Positions 46,660 through 58,832 are shown, counted from the stretch's first letter. The stretch: DNA of 64,000 nucleotides from Bimastos eiseni (GCA_959347315.1 OY365806.1:26697015-26761014); one strand, 5' to 3'. Notes: a model not told the origin generated them from the sequence alone. Numbers and translations are program-made.

Positions 46660-47915
46660 CTATAGGAATTTTTTTAGATTTAGCCAAGACATTTGATACC
46701 GTAGATCACAGCATACTATTAAAAAAGTAGAAAACTATGAAATCCGAGGTATCGGATTTCATGGTTTAAGGTTTATCTTAGTCATCGGCAACAACAAGTT
46801 AAATGCAATGGCATAAAATCTATAATGAAATTAATAAAATATGGAGTACCACAAGGCTCCATACCAGGCCCTCTGTTATTCCTGATATATATCAACTTGC
46901 ACTAGTATCTGATTGGTTTAAGGCAGTAATTTATTCCTCAAGCTGACAAAATAACTTATATTGTTTTCTACTCCAATAGGAAGATAATGCCACCCCAAAA
47001 ACGAAAAGTTCAAATTGATAATATTGATATTCTACAAGTAAAATCAGTGAAATTCCTTGGAGTATATGTAGATCAACATATTACTTGGAACAAACACATA
47101 AAACAAATTGCCATAAAAATTTGCAAAAAACGTAGGGATATTAAAACGAATAGCTTATCAACTACCTGCAGATATTATGTTTACATTATACTATTCCATG
47201 ATATGTCTCTACATTTCCTATTATAATATGATCTGGGCCTCAAATATAATTCTCTACTACTAAGAATACAAATCCTGCATAAGAAGATAGTTAAAACAAT
47301 AGCAGGATTCCCTATAATTCTTATACAGAGCAACTATTTGATAAGTTTGGCATTCTAAAAGTTATACAAATTAAGCAACTCCAGATCAGTGAATTTATGC
47401 CTAGGTACACTTACAATACATTTCCTAGCTCGCTTGCTCATTTTTACGGCCTAACCTCAGACATCCACTCTACAACTCGAGAAACCTCATACAGAAGTGA
47501 ATTTGGTCGTACTAACTCCCGTAAATTTTCGATTAGATGTGCCGGACCAGAAGAATGGAATAAAATACCTCAGCGCCTTCGCAATATCCCAAACTTAAAG
47601 TCTTTTAAGCATCACTTAAGAACATGGATTATTGAGCAGGACGTTTAATTTGATTCCAACATTGCTTATTATATTTAAATATGTTTATTATGTTTGCTTC
47701 TGTTTAATTCTGTTATTATAGTTAAGTTTCATTGTCAATCCTTAGCCATCAAGAAATTTTTCCCTGTGTACATGTATATATAGGTGGCCCTACCTAGCGG
47801 GACCACGGTCCCTTCTGGGTCTCCACTTGTTTCAACCGAAATGTTAAACATGCATATTGTCAGCTGACGTATCTTGTTGGTCTGGAACAATAAAACTGAT
47901 GGTTATGGTCATGGT
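46660..47915 (+). pseudogene. non-LTR retrotransposon ORF2 relic and 3' UTR
   Basis: It begins in the reverse transcriptase at FLDLAKTFDTVDHSILL, the first catalytic-Asp block, and reaches GVPQGSIP in other frames. The FADD catalytic box is missing because sequence jumps near 46,895 to a later part (VSDWF.., then YSNRKIM). Frame 46,987-47,226 has VKFLGVYVDQHITWNKHIKQ. Frame 47,397-47,648 has SRKFSIRCAGPEEWNKIPQR and the natural stop. The 3' UTR holds the stem-loop motif (47,783-47,830), AATAAAA and a terminal GGTTATGGT repeat. The catalytic deletion and stops mean it is dead. Confidence 0.88.
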
Positions 47916-48513
47916 TATGGTATGCTGCCACAATTATAATAATGTTGGCCGTGCAGGAAATAATATTGATTAATTTATATAGATCTATATTATTAAAAAT
48001 AAGTATCACCCAGGTCCATTGTATGCTCAACGACGAACCACTCATGTGACTTAAGACATGCAATGATTGATTTGTAGGTTTTCTGTTTTTGTACCTGAAA
48101 AAATAAGTTAACTGATTAATTGATATCAATATCGCAAAAAACCGTGAATTTAAGGCGACAAGGCAACGAACATTTATTATTAATTATTTGAATTGGGCTA
48201 CTAACACACTGTATATCCATGTCATGAATAACGAGCTTCATATTATATAATTTATATATCATGGCAAACAAATGTTACTCGAGAAGTCAGCTTTCCTGCC
48301 ACGGTGCATGGTCGATGTTGCTGTTATCAGAAACGTCAAAGAATTTGCGTGATGACATGGCGACAGTTTAAATTGACTCATATTAAGTGGAAGCATATTT
48401 GAAAAATTGTCTGGTAACATTCTTAGCGGACGGCCGAACAAAAATGTCAATGAACTAAACTCATTTCAGTTCGTCAGGTGTCATGATATGTGGAAAGTTC
48501 GTCAATTTTCATG
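47916..48513. other. no gene seen
   Basis: Nothing beyond short ORFs. Confidence 0.55.
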
Positions 48514-48615
48514 GTGGAGAGGAAAGTAAAAGAGAGGACACTGCGGGAGAGGGTAGGAGAGGAGAGCAGAGGAGAGCAGAGGACAGCGTGGAGAGGAGAG
48601 CAGAGGAGATGAGAG
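48514..48615 (+). repeat. GGAGAGCAGA-type polypurine tract
   Basis: About 100 bp nearly all A/G with GGAGAGCAGAGGA repeats. The Arg/Glu-rich ORF across it is a composition artefact. Confidence 0.85.
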
Positions 48616-48897
48616 GCAGTGCGGTCCGCCAGCATGATGTTCATAAGTGGATAACTTCATCGAAATTATTAGGACAGGCAAACATCTATTTTATTATATG
48701 CGGATATATTTTCCTGTAGTCAAGTTTGATTCTTATGAGGTGCGTTATGTTTGGTATAGTCAGCAGTACAATACAATGCAATGCTACTCAAATTTGATAT
48801 TGCCCTTCTCACAATCAGCACACACGCCTCGCAACTGCAGTTATAATGCAGAGCAATTGTGCTGACTTGCTTAAGGTCCAGACACAGTAAGCCTAAG

Positions 48898-48978
48898 TTT
48901 TCGGACGAGGACCGAACTCGCACACTCAGCGCACACTTAGTGTTACAGGCCGACTGCTCTAACCAATCGGTCAGCGTG
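48898..48978 (-). repeat. tRNA-derived SINE head
   Basis: On the minus strand TTGGTTAGAGCAGTCGG (A-box region) is followed about 45 nt later by GAGTTCGGTCCTCG (B box). The spacing fits a polymerase III promoter. Stem positions do not make a functional tRNA. Confidence 0.55.
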
Positions 48979-49582
48979 ATAGCAAAACGCATTAATTATG
49001 TCATACAATTTTCTGATGCACATAATTTACTTTGACCGTATTGTCACAAAATATCAATTTTTCTTCTATAGATGTTTCTCAATCCAATGTTGCACATTGT
49101 GTTTCACAGCTAAACTGTGAAGATCTATCCGAAAATAATAAATCTTAAATTTTATGTATAAGAAAACTTGCATAAACTTATGACACTCCAGTTGAAAATC
49201 TGTATTGGTAATAGATAGGTGAATCGTATGCTGTATGGCATTGGGTCATTTGTAGAACTGCCAACTAAACAAATAAGTGATGCTCGTTAAACTGATGTTC
49301 TAACCGCTATTTCTTCTCCCTCAATAAATAACGCGCATTACGGGGTATATGTATACTTTCCATGCGACTTGCAGTAGGCTTAATTCCAAAATGGACGGAT
49401 TGCAATCGTAGTCGCAAGATTTTTATAAATCGCAACTAATTCATGCTCACTGCGGCAAGTCACAGAGGATCTCCGAAGGGTAGTTCAAAGAAGATTCGAG
49501 TTTGGTTACCGAATAACTAGACATTTAAACTCACGTCCATGACTGAATGCCAGTAGCTTATCTTTAAAGAGTCTAAACATTC
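48979..49582. other. no gene seen
   Basis: No ORF or repeat boundary of note. Confidence 0.55.
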
Positions 49583-50524
49583 AGTAGGTCCGTGACCCGA
49601 CAAAATAACCCCGACAAATTAGCTCCGACAAAACAGCCCCCGACAAAATTGCCCCGACATAATAGCCCCAAATAAAATGGCTCCTATCAAGCAGCCATTG
49701 GGGTTCACATTTAACAATGGGCATAAACACTTAAAAACTTACTTAGTAATGGACAAATGAGTGAAGTCTCTAACAATTCACATAAGTTAAGCCTCAAAAC
49801 ATTCACATCTTTTTCAATGGACTTAAACACTTTTAAAACTTACTTAGTAATAGCCAAATAAGTTAAGTTTCATAAACATTCACGTCTATTTCAATGGGTT
49901 TAAACACTTTTAAAACTTACTTAACAATGGTAAAATAAGTAAGTTAAGCCTCTAGATATTCACCTAAGTTAATCCTAAATAAATGTCCACGTCTTTTACA
50001 ATGGGTTTAAACGCTTTTAAGCTTATTTACTAATGGACAAATAAGTTACGCCTCATAAACATTCACGTCTTTTACAATGGGCTTAAACACTTAAAGTGTT
50101 AACATATTTTGCTATTGCTAGGTAAGCTTTAAACGTGTTTAGGTCCATTGTAAATGACGTGAGTGTTTTGAGGCTTAACTTATTTGTCCATTAGTAAATA
50201 GGCTCAAAAGCGTTTAAACTCATTGTGAAAGACGGGAATGCTTTGCGGCTTAGAACTTATGTGAATGTTTAAAGGTTTACATGTAACTTATTTCTCCATT
50301 ACTAAGTAAGTTTTATAAGTGTTAAACACTTATAAAACTTATTTAGTAATGGTCCTAATGGAGATAAAGTAATGGAGTAATAGCCCATTGTTAAAGGCGA
50401 ACCACATCGGCTGCTTGATCGGAGCTACTTTCTTTGGGGCTATTTTGTCCGGAGCTCTTTTGTCCGGGGCTTTTTTGTCGGGGTCATTTTGTCGGGGCTA
50501 TTTTGTCGGGGTGCCGAGTAGGTC
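49583..50524. mobile_element. foldback-type element, 926 bp, perfect 8-bp TSD
   Basis: The element spans 49,591-50,516 and is flanked on both sides by AGTAGGTC. The tips consist of about six tandem CCCCGACAAAATAGC-type units at the left and the same number in opposite orientation at the right. Inside, a roughly 85-90-bp unit (ACTTACTTAGTAATGGACAA, then TTAAGCCTC and ATTCACGTC) repeats on the left half and recurs inverted on the right half. Nearly the whole element can fold into one hairpin. No coding capacity. Confidence 0.9.
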
Positions 50525-52224
50525 ATCATGAGAACAAAAAATGGGGAATGTCGACCGCAATGACGGCCAGGTCCAGCTTATTATGGCCGAGAGCCAGATA
50601 AACTGGGTTTTAGACGAATCTTAAGAGATTAGACGACATCCAGGCCTCCATTGCACCCAAAGTATGGCCCATTGTCCGACTGGCAGCGGTGGCGTTAGAA
50701 GCAAGGTAATGTAGGCATACCTAAAGGTCATCAGCTTATAGATGACCCAGGACAGCATACATGTAGGCCTACAGCAGAGACAGAATGGAACATCAGTGAA
50801 AATTTAAACAAGAGAAGTAGAAATTTTTTACAGAAGTTATCTCAATCGAATTTGTGCGTTGATGCATGCTTCTTGATTTCAAGTAAGGGGCAATAACTCA
50901 TCTCGACTTGAAGTCTAAACTGTTTAGGCCTGTAATCGATTCTCTTACCGGTGCCTATTTGGCCTATATGTGGAAGCCAAGACACACATTATTCGAGCGA
51001 TCGTTTAGTTTATTCTGCTCAGACAGATAAAATCTTACTGATACCGAGTCATATCATAAAACGGATATACGCAATTATTATGTCTGCCTGATCAGTTATC
51101 GAAAATATTATTGCTAGATGCGTAGACATTGTGCAATAATGCTGTTGACATCTCAACTCAGTTTACTTCTAACACTGAAGTTTGTTCCCGAGAATTCAAC
51201 ATATACTCATAGTAATCTTTTCGTGACCAACATGTAGGCAGGCCTACATTTATGGCTTGAATCGAGGTCCGTACGTTAGGCACCACGGTTCAAAAGAATT
51301 CATTGATAGGTCTAACTGACGACCAACAACGAGAAAACAGATAAATTATAAGGCCTGAATCGCAACTACCGATGTCAACCACAAAGTAATATCATCCGCG
51401 TACATGATACAACTAGCCAGGACTTGTTTCTTAAAATTCGCAAGACATTAAAGTTACAACTACACTAAGCACGTCAGAAGTGTGATACACAGAAGTAAGG
51501 TTTTGGCAAACTCGTGAAATTCTGACATCATTGTGCACTGAGCTGTGAGATTCTAAGACATGGAATGATGGAGCCTGTGATTTCAGTATTTACAAAATAG
51601 ATTTTAACCAGTTGTGAGGTTTCAAATCAATGGAGTCACGCAAGCGAGGCATCGCGCAAAAAAGTGTAGCTTCATAGATCGATCCGCTATGCTTCAGTAA
51701 CTCGCAGTAGTCCAACAATTGAAGTATGACCGACTACTTACATTATTTATTGTCCAATGGTTCTGCTGCAACACAGCATCACTTAATAGCATATACTGCC
51801 GTCTTTGGATGAGTCCTTGTCACTGATGCGTGGCGTAATACCATTCTTGTGCCCGCTATGCACAATCTGGCATCGTTTGCAAAGCGCAGTTAAGTCATCA
51901 ATGACATCATCCATGATCCATGACTGTGTTGCAAAATATCTTAAACATTACATCACTATTGTATGCTGAAGTCAGCGCTTTGTGGAGTACTCAAAGGCCG
52001 ATAACGCCTATATTAATTATCCTGGTATAATACACACAATAATAATAATAGTAGTTCAGAATAAAATAAGGAATGTGCTGCAATCAATGTAATCGCGCTA
52101 TGCGATTAAGATAAGTGCTTTTATAAACCTTTTCAATTTTAAAACACGCTTAAGACAAGCTTGTTTGCAATAATACCGAATCAGAAATGTTTATGTCATA
52201 TAACTTATTTTGAGCTAAGAATTG
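50525..52224. other. no gene seen
   Basis: Rich in AGGCCT-type words but without ORFs of interest or delimitable repeats. Confidence 0.55.
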
Positions 52225-52380
52225 ATTTTCGACCCAGAGTGAGGTGTCCCCGGGTCTGGTCGACCCACTGGTTGTGCCGAGTCGAGTCGGGCTGGAGTGG
52301 GTCGGGTCACGAATATCTTTAGATTAAGGCGGGTCGGGTCGATATCCTGGTGGGTCGGAATGAGTCGGGTCCAAATTTCG
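52225..52380. repeat. GGGTCGGGTC-type degenerate repeat
   Basis: Repeated GTGGGTCGGGTC and GAGTCGGG words. A 148-codon minus ORF (52,215-52,661) runs through it; its Arg/Pro-rich tail is repeat-encoded and the rest matches no family I know. Confidence 0.55.
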
Positions 52381-52641
52381 ACACACCAATTGCGTGAAGA
52401 GCCTAATTTTTGACTCTGCTTTTCAAAATGATTCATAACTGGTTGCATCTTCTGAGAATGCGTTGATTGCAAGAGATCTTCAAGGAACCCGAGTGAGAAA
52501 AGAACAGCAGAACACACCCCAAGGATATCCCAAAGCCAGTTGAACTTGATGCGCGCGATTGACATGTGAAAGACAAAATAATCGGGCGGTCTTTGAGTTC
52601 CCGATGCTTTGACTAAGAAGTCAATCGCCCAACTTGATGCT

Positions 52642-53360
52642 AGACAATTAGAACTATTCAATTTTATTTAAGTAATACAGTCAAGCATAATATTTTGTGT
52701 TATTTGATAATTAATACGGCTATAATAAATATACAAATTACAAATAGCAATATAATTTAAAGTGCTCCCATCCCTAATGGAGAATTTTCATGTCATGTTT
52801 TTCAAATCCTACAACCAACCATTTGGTGGCGGCTTAAATTGAGACTCTGTACATCCAAAGATTGAACAACATTTAGGACTATATATACAGACGAGCTCAC
52901 ATAGGTTTTCACATACATATTAGTACACGTTCGTCGTTAAATAATAAACAGCTATAACCAATTGGACGATCTTATAAGTGTACGCCTTTATTCTAATGAA
53001 CGTTTGAAGCTGCTGCTATATGGATGATTATATATATATATATATAGTCATCCATGGCGAGAGAACAACGAGAGCAAAACAATGATGTTGGTATAATTAA
53101 GTTCTTGACCGATGTGCATGTGTCGCAAGAATATCAAGTCGGTAAGCAAAGCGAAGACAATTAGAACTATTCAATTTTATTTAAGTAATACAGTCAAGCA
53201 TAATATTTTGTGTTATTTGATAATTAATACGGCTCAGCAGCTTCAAACGTTCATTAGAATAAAGGCGTACACTTATAAGATCGTCCAATTGGTTATAGCT
53301 GTTTATTATTTAACGACGAACGTGTACTAATATGTATGTGAAAACCTATGTGAGCTCGTC
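52642..53360. repeat. recent rearrangement: 80-bp direct repeat plus perfect 126-bp inverted repeat
   Basis: 52,642-52,721 recurs exactly at 53,155-53,234. Immediately after it, 53,235-53,360 is the exact reverse complement of 52,890-53,015. A (TA)n palindrome (about 53,022-53,055) lies between. The lack of any mismatch shows the event is very recent, or is an assembly artefact. Confidence 0.92.
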
Positions 53361-53375
53361 GTTATGAGATTAAAC

Positions 53376-53440
53376 CAGTGATTCTCAACCTTTTTGGCGC
53401 CAAGGCACATCAAAGATCTTTGAAAATTCAGACTGCACAC
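53376..53440 (+). mobile_element. hAT-type terminus, partner not found
   Basis: CAGTGATTCTCAACCTTTTT closely resembles the left tip of the hAT element at 9,995. No matching right end was seen in the next 1.5 kb. Confidence 0.5.
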
Positions 53441-54340
53441 CATTGAACTAAAATTAAATTTCTAGGTTTAATTTTAAGCAGTTTTATGGCTGCTCCTTCC
53501 AAATCTTGCTTTTAAGCATTTTTCCATCTGAAAAAGAAGGCGTAATTTAAAGTTTTATATCAATTTCATAACAAATTAGACTAGAGTGACTAGAGTACAC
53601 GAATAATTTTCTTTTGTCAGTTTAAATTGAACAGATTGAAATGCAACATCTAGAATGTTAGCCTACAATTTCACATTTAGGTCTTCAGTGTAAAATATAA
53701 ACTGATTGTAAACTGTGCGAGTAATCGGTGCTAAGAAGACTTTTGTAATATGCAAGACTTGTTTATATGTTAATCAATGTCAATGTGATATTTGAGTTTT
53801 TTTTAATTTCTTTTATTAAAACTAATTTGCATTACTGATAAAAAAAATTGATTTACCTATTAATTAAATTGTTTATTACACGCACGATTGTTATAAGTGC
53901 AGAGGGCAAGCGTATATAACACGGCAGCGATAGCCACACCCGACCAATGGCGGATGTTTTACACACGATAGAGTGGGAAACCTGTGACGTACTTGTCATT
54001 GCAGGAAATTAGTCCAGCTGCAATAAGTAAAAAATATATCGTATTAATAATAAGCTACACAAAATAATTTACAATTTTATGAAATATTTTTTGATAAGTT
54101 TACAATTAGATAATGTTAGGCTATACGCTGCCAATGAATCTTGAAATAAAGAAATAGTTCAGTATGCGCTTTACTTCAACTTCAACTTTAAGACCAGAAA
54201 GATAATTTTTTTAGCAGCGACTACAGCTAAAATGCTAAACAGCTAAACTAAGCGAAATCTTAGATTAAAATTTCTGTAAAATGTTAGACCATTGGAAAAT
54301 TAACAGATTGATTAACAGAAACATTTCCCTTTTTCTTTAA
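53441..54340. other. no gene seen
   Basis: AT-rich; possibly interior of the truncated hAT element. Confidence 0.45.
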
Positions 54341-54390
54341 AATAGATACACACGCGCACACACACGCGCACACACACGCGCACACACACG
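54341..54390. repeat. (CACACGCG)n microsatellite
   Basis: Alternating purine-pyrimidine run, a potential Z-DNA former, at the outer edge of the next inverted repeat. Confidence 0.88.
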
Positions 54391-55250
54391 CTGTTTATAT
54401 TTATATCTCTGAGCTGAAGGACGACCTATGAATTTCTATCTCACAGTTTTGTCTTAGCATTCACTCATTATAGTAAGCGCCTTTTCGCCAGCTATATTTT
54501 TTCATATGGTTTTCAGAGACGCGTTGAGAATAGGGCACACAACCCTGAGTTGCAAGACTGAGACATTGTGACATAATGTAAATAGATGACTAATTGTAAT
54601 GCCATTCAATGCAATGAAGCTATGTATATATACATATATGTGTATGTATATATATACATATATACGCACACTTATATATACATGCAGCATTTGATAACAT
54701 TCATCCAGTATTCTTTTCAGTCTATTTCTCAATTACACTCGCATCGGTCATCATCACGTAAAATCAGCCTGAATTCAAGCCCTTGTGAATCATAATGTGA
54801 GAATGAAAAGAATATTGGATGATTCATATGAAACGTTCGGAGAAGCAATGCATTTGGTGAAGATCCTGTCTAGGTTGTGGAAAGGAGGATCAGCAGCTCA
54901 GGTGTCGGTGAATGAAGAATCAAGGAAGAGGGTTGACTTGTTCGCGTACAGCTGTTAGGTCTATTGAGATACTAAGCACTTAGTTCTTCCTTTGCAGGTC
55001 AACACATCGGTCAGCGCAGTTCCTCCAGTTGTCTCTCTTGCGTGCGTGTGCGTTTATGATTGATGCTATACAGGTCGAAATGCTTCCCTTTCCCTCTGCT
55101 TTTATGTGATATGCATAGCAATATTTATGTATGTGCGTGCTTGTGTCTGTATATATATATATATTATTTATAATGGCCCATGCGGTGAGATAGAAATTCA
55201 CAGGTAGTCCTTCAGCTCAGAGATACAAATATAAACAGCGTGTGTGTGTG
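54381..55250. repeat. inverted repeat with about 65-bp arms ending in CA/GT runs
   Basis: 54,381-54,444 and 55,185-55,250 are near-identical in inverted orientation (core TCTCTGAGCTGAAGGAC). CA repeats lie outside the left arm and GT repeats outside the right. TA microsatellites lie inside (54,625-54,685 and 55,148-55,170). It may be a non-autonomous transposon; no target duplication was found. Confidence 0.75.
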
Positions 55251-55639
55251 TACGCAGCTTTAGCCAGTACGATCATCTTGCAAGCTGCTCGTGGACAGCC
55301 TCCCGTCAAACGTGGGCTGATATCCTGTATGCGTCCTATTGGGCTTTGGCTGATGGCTTTATATATATATATATTATAAGTAGATGTATGTACAGAGACA
55401 GACAGACAGAGAACGGCCCAGAGGCATGCAGGCATTTCAATTGAATGGAATTGACCAGCGAGCGGTTGACTAGAACATGGCACTTATTGACTGTAGCCCC
55501 ACTCAATGAGTTCAGGTTTGATTGACAAGCAGTTTTACAAGCGGATTCCCGTCGACAGCTGACAGATGGCATGGATGCTCAGAGTCTCAGCTATCATTGG
55601 TCGCAGGTGGGTGGGGTACAGAGCAGTTTATCGACAAAC

Positions 55640-56990
55640 TGCCCGCCCAGAAACCTTCGTCTTTACAACTTGTACGGTATGGTGTTTTTCAAGGTTCAAT
55701 TCTAGGCCCCCTTCTCCTCTTAATTTTTATTAACGACTTACCGACTGCTTCATCTCTGCTTCACTTCCTCCTTTTTTGCCATGATACCAATATTTTTTCT
55801 TAGCATAAATCTTATGATTTTTTGTTTGAATTAGTGAACAAAGAACTGTCCCATGCTACTGACTGGTTTCTTGCTAACAAATTATTATTAAATGTTTCTA
55901 AAACCAATTTTATTCTACTTAGATCGCACCGCAAATATGTTCCGCCTACTGAAGGTCTGCTCTTTATTAATAACATTCCAATTCCTAAAGTCTCCACCAC
56001 CAAATTTTTTGGCATTCCGATTGATGAATTTCTCTCCTGGAAGGCTCACATTGCTAACATTTCATCAAAAATTGCTAAAAACAAAGGCATTATATCTAGA
56101 ATAGCCTATCTTCTTCCAATTTGCATCTTAATTAACTATATTATACCATGATTGATCCATATCTCTCTTATTGTAATTTAGTATGGGCTTCAAATTACTC
56201 GTCCAGACTCATTCCGTTAATTACTCTCCAAAAAAGAGCTCTACGGGTAGTCCTTGGTCACTATAAGGTTGGTCATTGGCATTCTAACGACATGTTTAGT
56301 TATTCTCGCATTTTAAGTCTCCGTCAAATAGCAAGGCTCCAAATTAATGAATTCATATATAAAAATGTTAATAAGTTAATGCCACCAATCTTCTCCAAGC
56401 AGTTCATCCAAATATCTTCTACTAACCTTTACAATATTCGCTCTTCGTCTAATTACAGACCAATTTTTGTAGGACGAACACTTGTTCATTTTGCATTAAA
56501 AATACGGGTCCCAATGAATTGAATAAGACGCCCATTGATATTCGACAATCTCAGAGTATATATCAGTATATTTAAGAAAAAACTCAAGACACACCTATCT
56601 GCTACTAATACTTCGTAATTATCTTATTAATGTTTAATCATCTTATTCATGTTAATGCATAATCATTTGAATCATCATTACATATTGCCACTATCAATAT
56701 CTTGTGATTTGTGTACACAAACTTGATTAGTTAACTAGTTAAGACAAGAACTTCTGTTAACTGCACTTTGAACTACTGCTGATTAACATTTCATGGAAAG
56801 GGTAGGCCCGGCAAGCGGGATCTTTGGATCCCTTAGTGTCATTCATTTTCCCTATTGTCCCATTCCTTAGAATATTATGTGATTGCTAAAATGTTATTTT
56901 GAACAGCTTTTTCGTTTTTCTACTTGTTATGTAATAACAGTGTACAATCAAAACGGGATCAATAAAAACATATTTGATTTGATTTGAAAA
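55640..56990 (+). pseudogene. non-LTR retrotransposon ORF2 relic (Jockey/CR1-like), C-terminal half
   Basis: The frame GVFQGSILGPLLLLIFINDL leads into the catalytic box, which reads FCHDTN where FADDT is expected, so one catalytic Asp is lost. After a stop at 55,801 the frames run through NVSKTNFILLRSHRKYVPPT, FFGIPIDEFLSWKAHI and MIDPYLSYCNLVWASNYSSR to LVHFALKIR. The 3' UTR has the stem-loop motif (56,800-56,845), AATAAAAACA and a terminal TTTGATTTGATTTGA run. Of the reverse-transcriptase relics here this is the least decayed, but it is still inactive. Confidence 0.88.
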
Positions 56991-57159
56991 TAAAATACGC
57001 AAATGTCAACACAAATCCGAGTGCATAGCTATTCCGATCTGCGCGTAGGAGAATATGAATAAAATCAGATTCGTCAAATTCGCTGGCACTGCAGTCTCTC
57101 CAATGACGCTGATCTTTGGAATTGTCCTCAGAGGTGATCTCCGAGCCTCATCTCATGTA

Positions 57160-57375
57160 GATCGTACGCTGGGGCTGTGCACTGCCCATCCCCATGCTCT
57201 GCGAATTCTGGGCAGGGTCTCTCCAATGAGGCTCTGTTCATAGTCACTGGTGCAACCACAGTCTCCCGTCTTCTGTATGCCTCTCCGGCTTGGTGGGGCC
57301 GACCTCTGAAGACGTCTCGAATCCTTCCTGAGGCGACTGGGACACCTTCAACTTCCTCCATCCAACGTCGGCAAC
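57160..57375 (+). pseudogene. non-LTR ORF2 C-terminal fragment, different family
   Basis: HALRILG, then GLSNEALFIVTGATTVSRLL followed by YASPAWWG, matches the block after the reverse transcriptase in several non-LTR lineages. It starts in one frame and continues in another, and ends in a Thr/Ser-rich string. It shares no sequence with the neighbouring 55.6-57.0-kb relic. Confidence 0.65.
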
Positions 57376-57849
57376 CTACATAAACGATTCGTTGACTTTA
57401 AGTGTTGAGGACGAGTTGAATTAGTTAATGCGGTTTAAATTTTGACAAAGATTGGCAGAGATAAAATTAAATTTACAAAGCTAATTCATAATTATCTTTC
57501 GCATTAGCTGCATGACTAATTATTCATTTCTCTGTTCATTCATTTTCGCTCTTCATTCAGATTTTCCAGTTCTTGTTCTTGCCTTATATTACTTTCTCCC
57601 GTTCTTGTTCCTTCTTTTTCCATTCCTCCCCTTTCTTCTACTATAGGTTCAACTTACTTGATGCGTATTCAGAATTTCACAGTGAATTGTATAATATATA
57701 ATGTATAGCATAGGCCCTACCAGAGGTGTTGCTAGGGGAATGGGGGACATGTGTCCCCGGGCGCCAAGTTAGAGGGGGCGCCAAAATGAAGATTAAACTG
57801 TTAATTTCTGTTTTTGTTACTTAAATGGTTGCGAAATTTACAGTAACTA
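57376..57849. other. no gene seen; lone hAT-like end at 57,723
   Basis: CAGAGGTGTTGCTAGGGGAA and the following G/C-rich GGGCGCCAAGT block look like a hAT tip. The partner was not found. Confidence 0.45.
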
Positions 57850-58190
57850 TGCTCGTTGTCATCATCGTCGTCGTCATCATCATCATCATCATTACCATCA
57901 TCAACATCATCATCATCATCATCGTCATCGTCAACGTTATCGTCGTCGTCATCATCATCATCATCGTCATCGTCATCATCATCGTCATCGTCGTCGTCGT
58001 CGTCTTCTTCGTCTTCATCGTCTTCTTCAGCATCTTCAGCATCTTCAACATCTTCAGCATCTTCATCATCTTCATCATCATCGGCAGCCGCGGCAGCAGC
58101 ATCATCACCAGCCGCAACAACATCATCATCATCATAATCATCATCATCATTGTCATAGTCATCATCATTATAATTATGAGAGCATTTGTA
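57850..58190. repeat. (ATC/GTC)n trinucleotide microsatellite, about 340 bp
   Basis: A long CAT/CGT/CTT trinucleotide run. All six frames are open and give poly-Ser, poly-Ile/Val or poly-Met/Thr strings; none is a gene. Confidence 0.93.
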
Positions 58191-58214
58191 AAGCAGACTC
58201 TTACCGTGACAGGT

Positions 58215-58335
58215 TCATGAAAAGGAAGGTCTTCAGGCAACAAAGAGATGCAGGTTAGATCCCCACAAACATGAACTGCCGGAGAAAGATCATTCCATAT
58301 AGTGTGGGGCCACTACAATAAAGGCTCGGTGCTAG
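58215..58335 (-). pseudogene. possible non-LTR ORF2 tail
   Basis: On the minus strand WPHTIWNDLSPAVHVCGDL followed by LPEDLPFH resembles the WN-LP..F..LK end of non-LTR reverse transcriptases. Short and in one frame only, so weak. Confidence 0.35.
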
Positions 58336-58804
58336 CCTGGAATAAAGAAATTCGCGACAAAAGTACATGATCAGTAGAGCGAAGAGGGCGAGATGAGCGA
58401 GCCGAGAGTGGCTAAAACATCACGTCACAGAGATATTTTAGGAGCTAAATGCTGCTCAGACATGGCAACTAAAAACAAGACCTCTTTGTGATTGCAGATA
58501 AAACCAAGACAAAATGTAGATCACTGATCACATAATTGGATATAAGGGAGTATCGGGGAAGACGATCAATCAGCCTTACGGTGCCTAATAATGATAAATT
58601 TACAAAGGAACAGTTACATATCATATGAATTTTTTTACTTCATCCGAGACAAAATAAATTATTTACATAATCTTACTTTAGATTACATCACGTCCATGCA
58701 CAAAGTACTGCAAAGTCCATCGCACGAACAGGTATCAGGATGCCGGAAAAAGGTGCTCACAGTCCCATCTGCTTCATACATGCACCCTGCACCCCAAGTC
58801 AATC

Positions 58805-58832
58805 AGATCCGACCCGACCCGACCCGCCCTTA
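58805..58832. repeat. GACCC repeat
   Basis: ATCCGACCCGACCCGACCCG, the same type of word as at 24,960, 29,600 and 52,225. Confidence 0.6.

Noticed and set aside
48898..48978. Functional tRNA gene
   Set aside because: A- and B-box-like sequences are present, but acceptor and anticodon stems do not pair; it fits a SINE head.
52215..52661. 148-codon minus-strand ORF as a host gene
   Set aside because: Its C-terminal third is encoded by a GGGTCGGG repeat and the rest matches no family; no splice or promoter evidence.
57825..58243. Long ORFs in several frames over the trinucleotide run
   Set aside because: They translate a simple ATC/GTC microsatellite; all frames are open because the repeat lacks stops.
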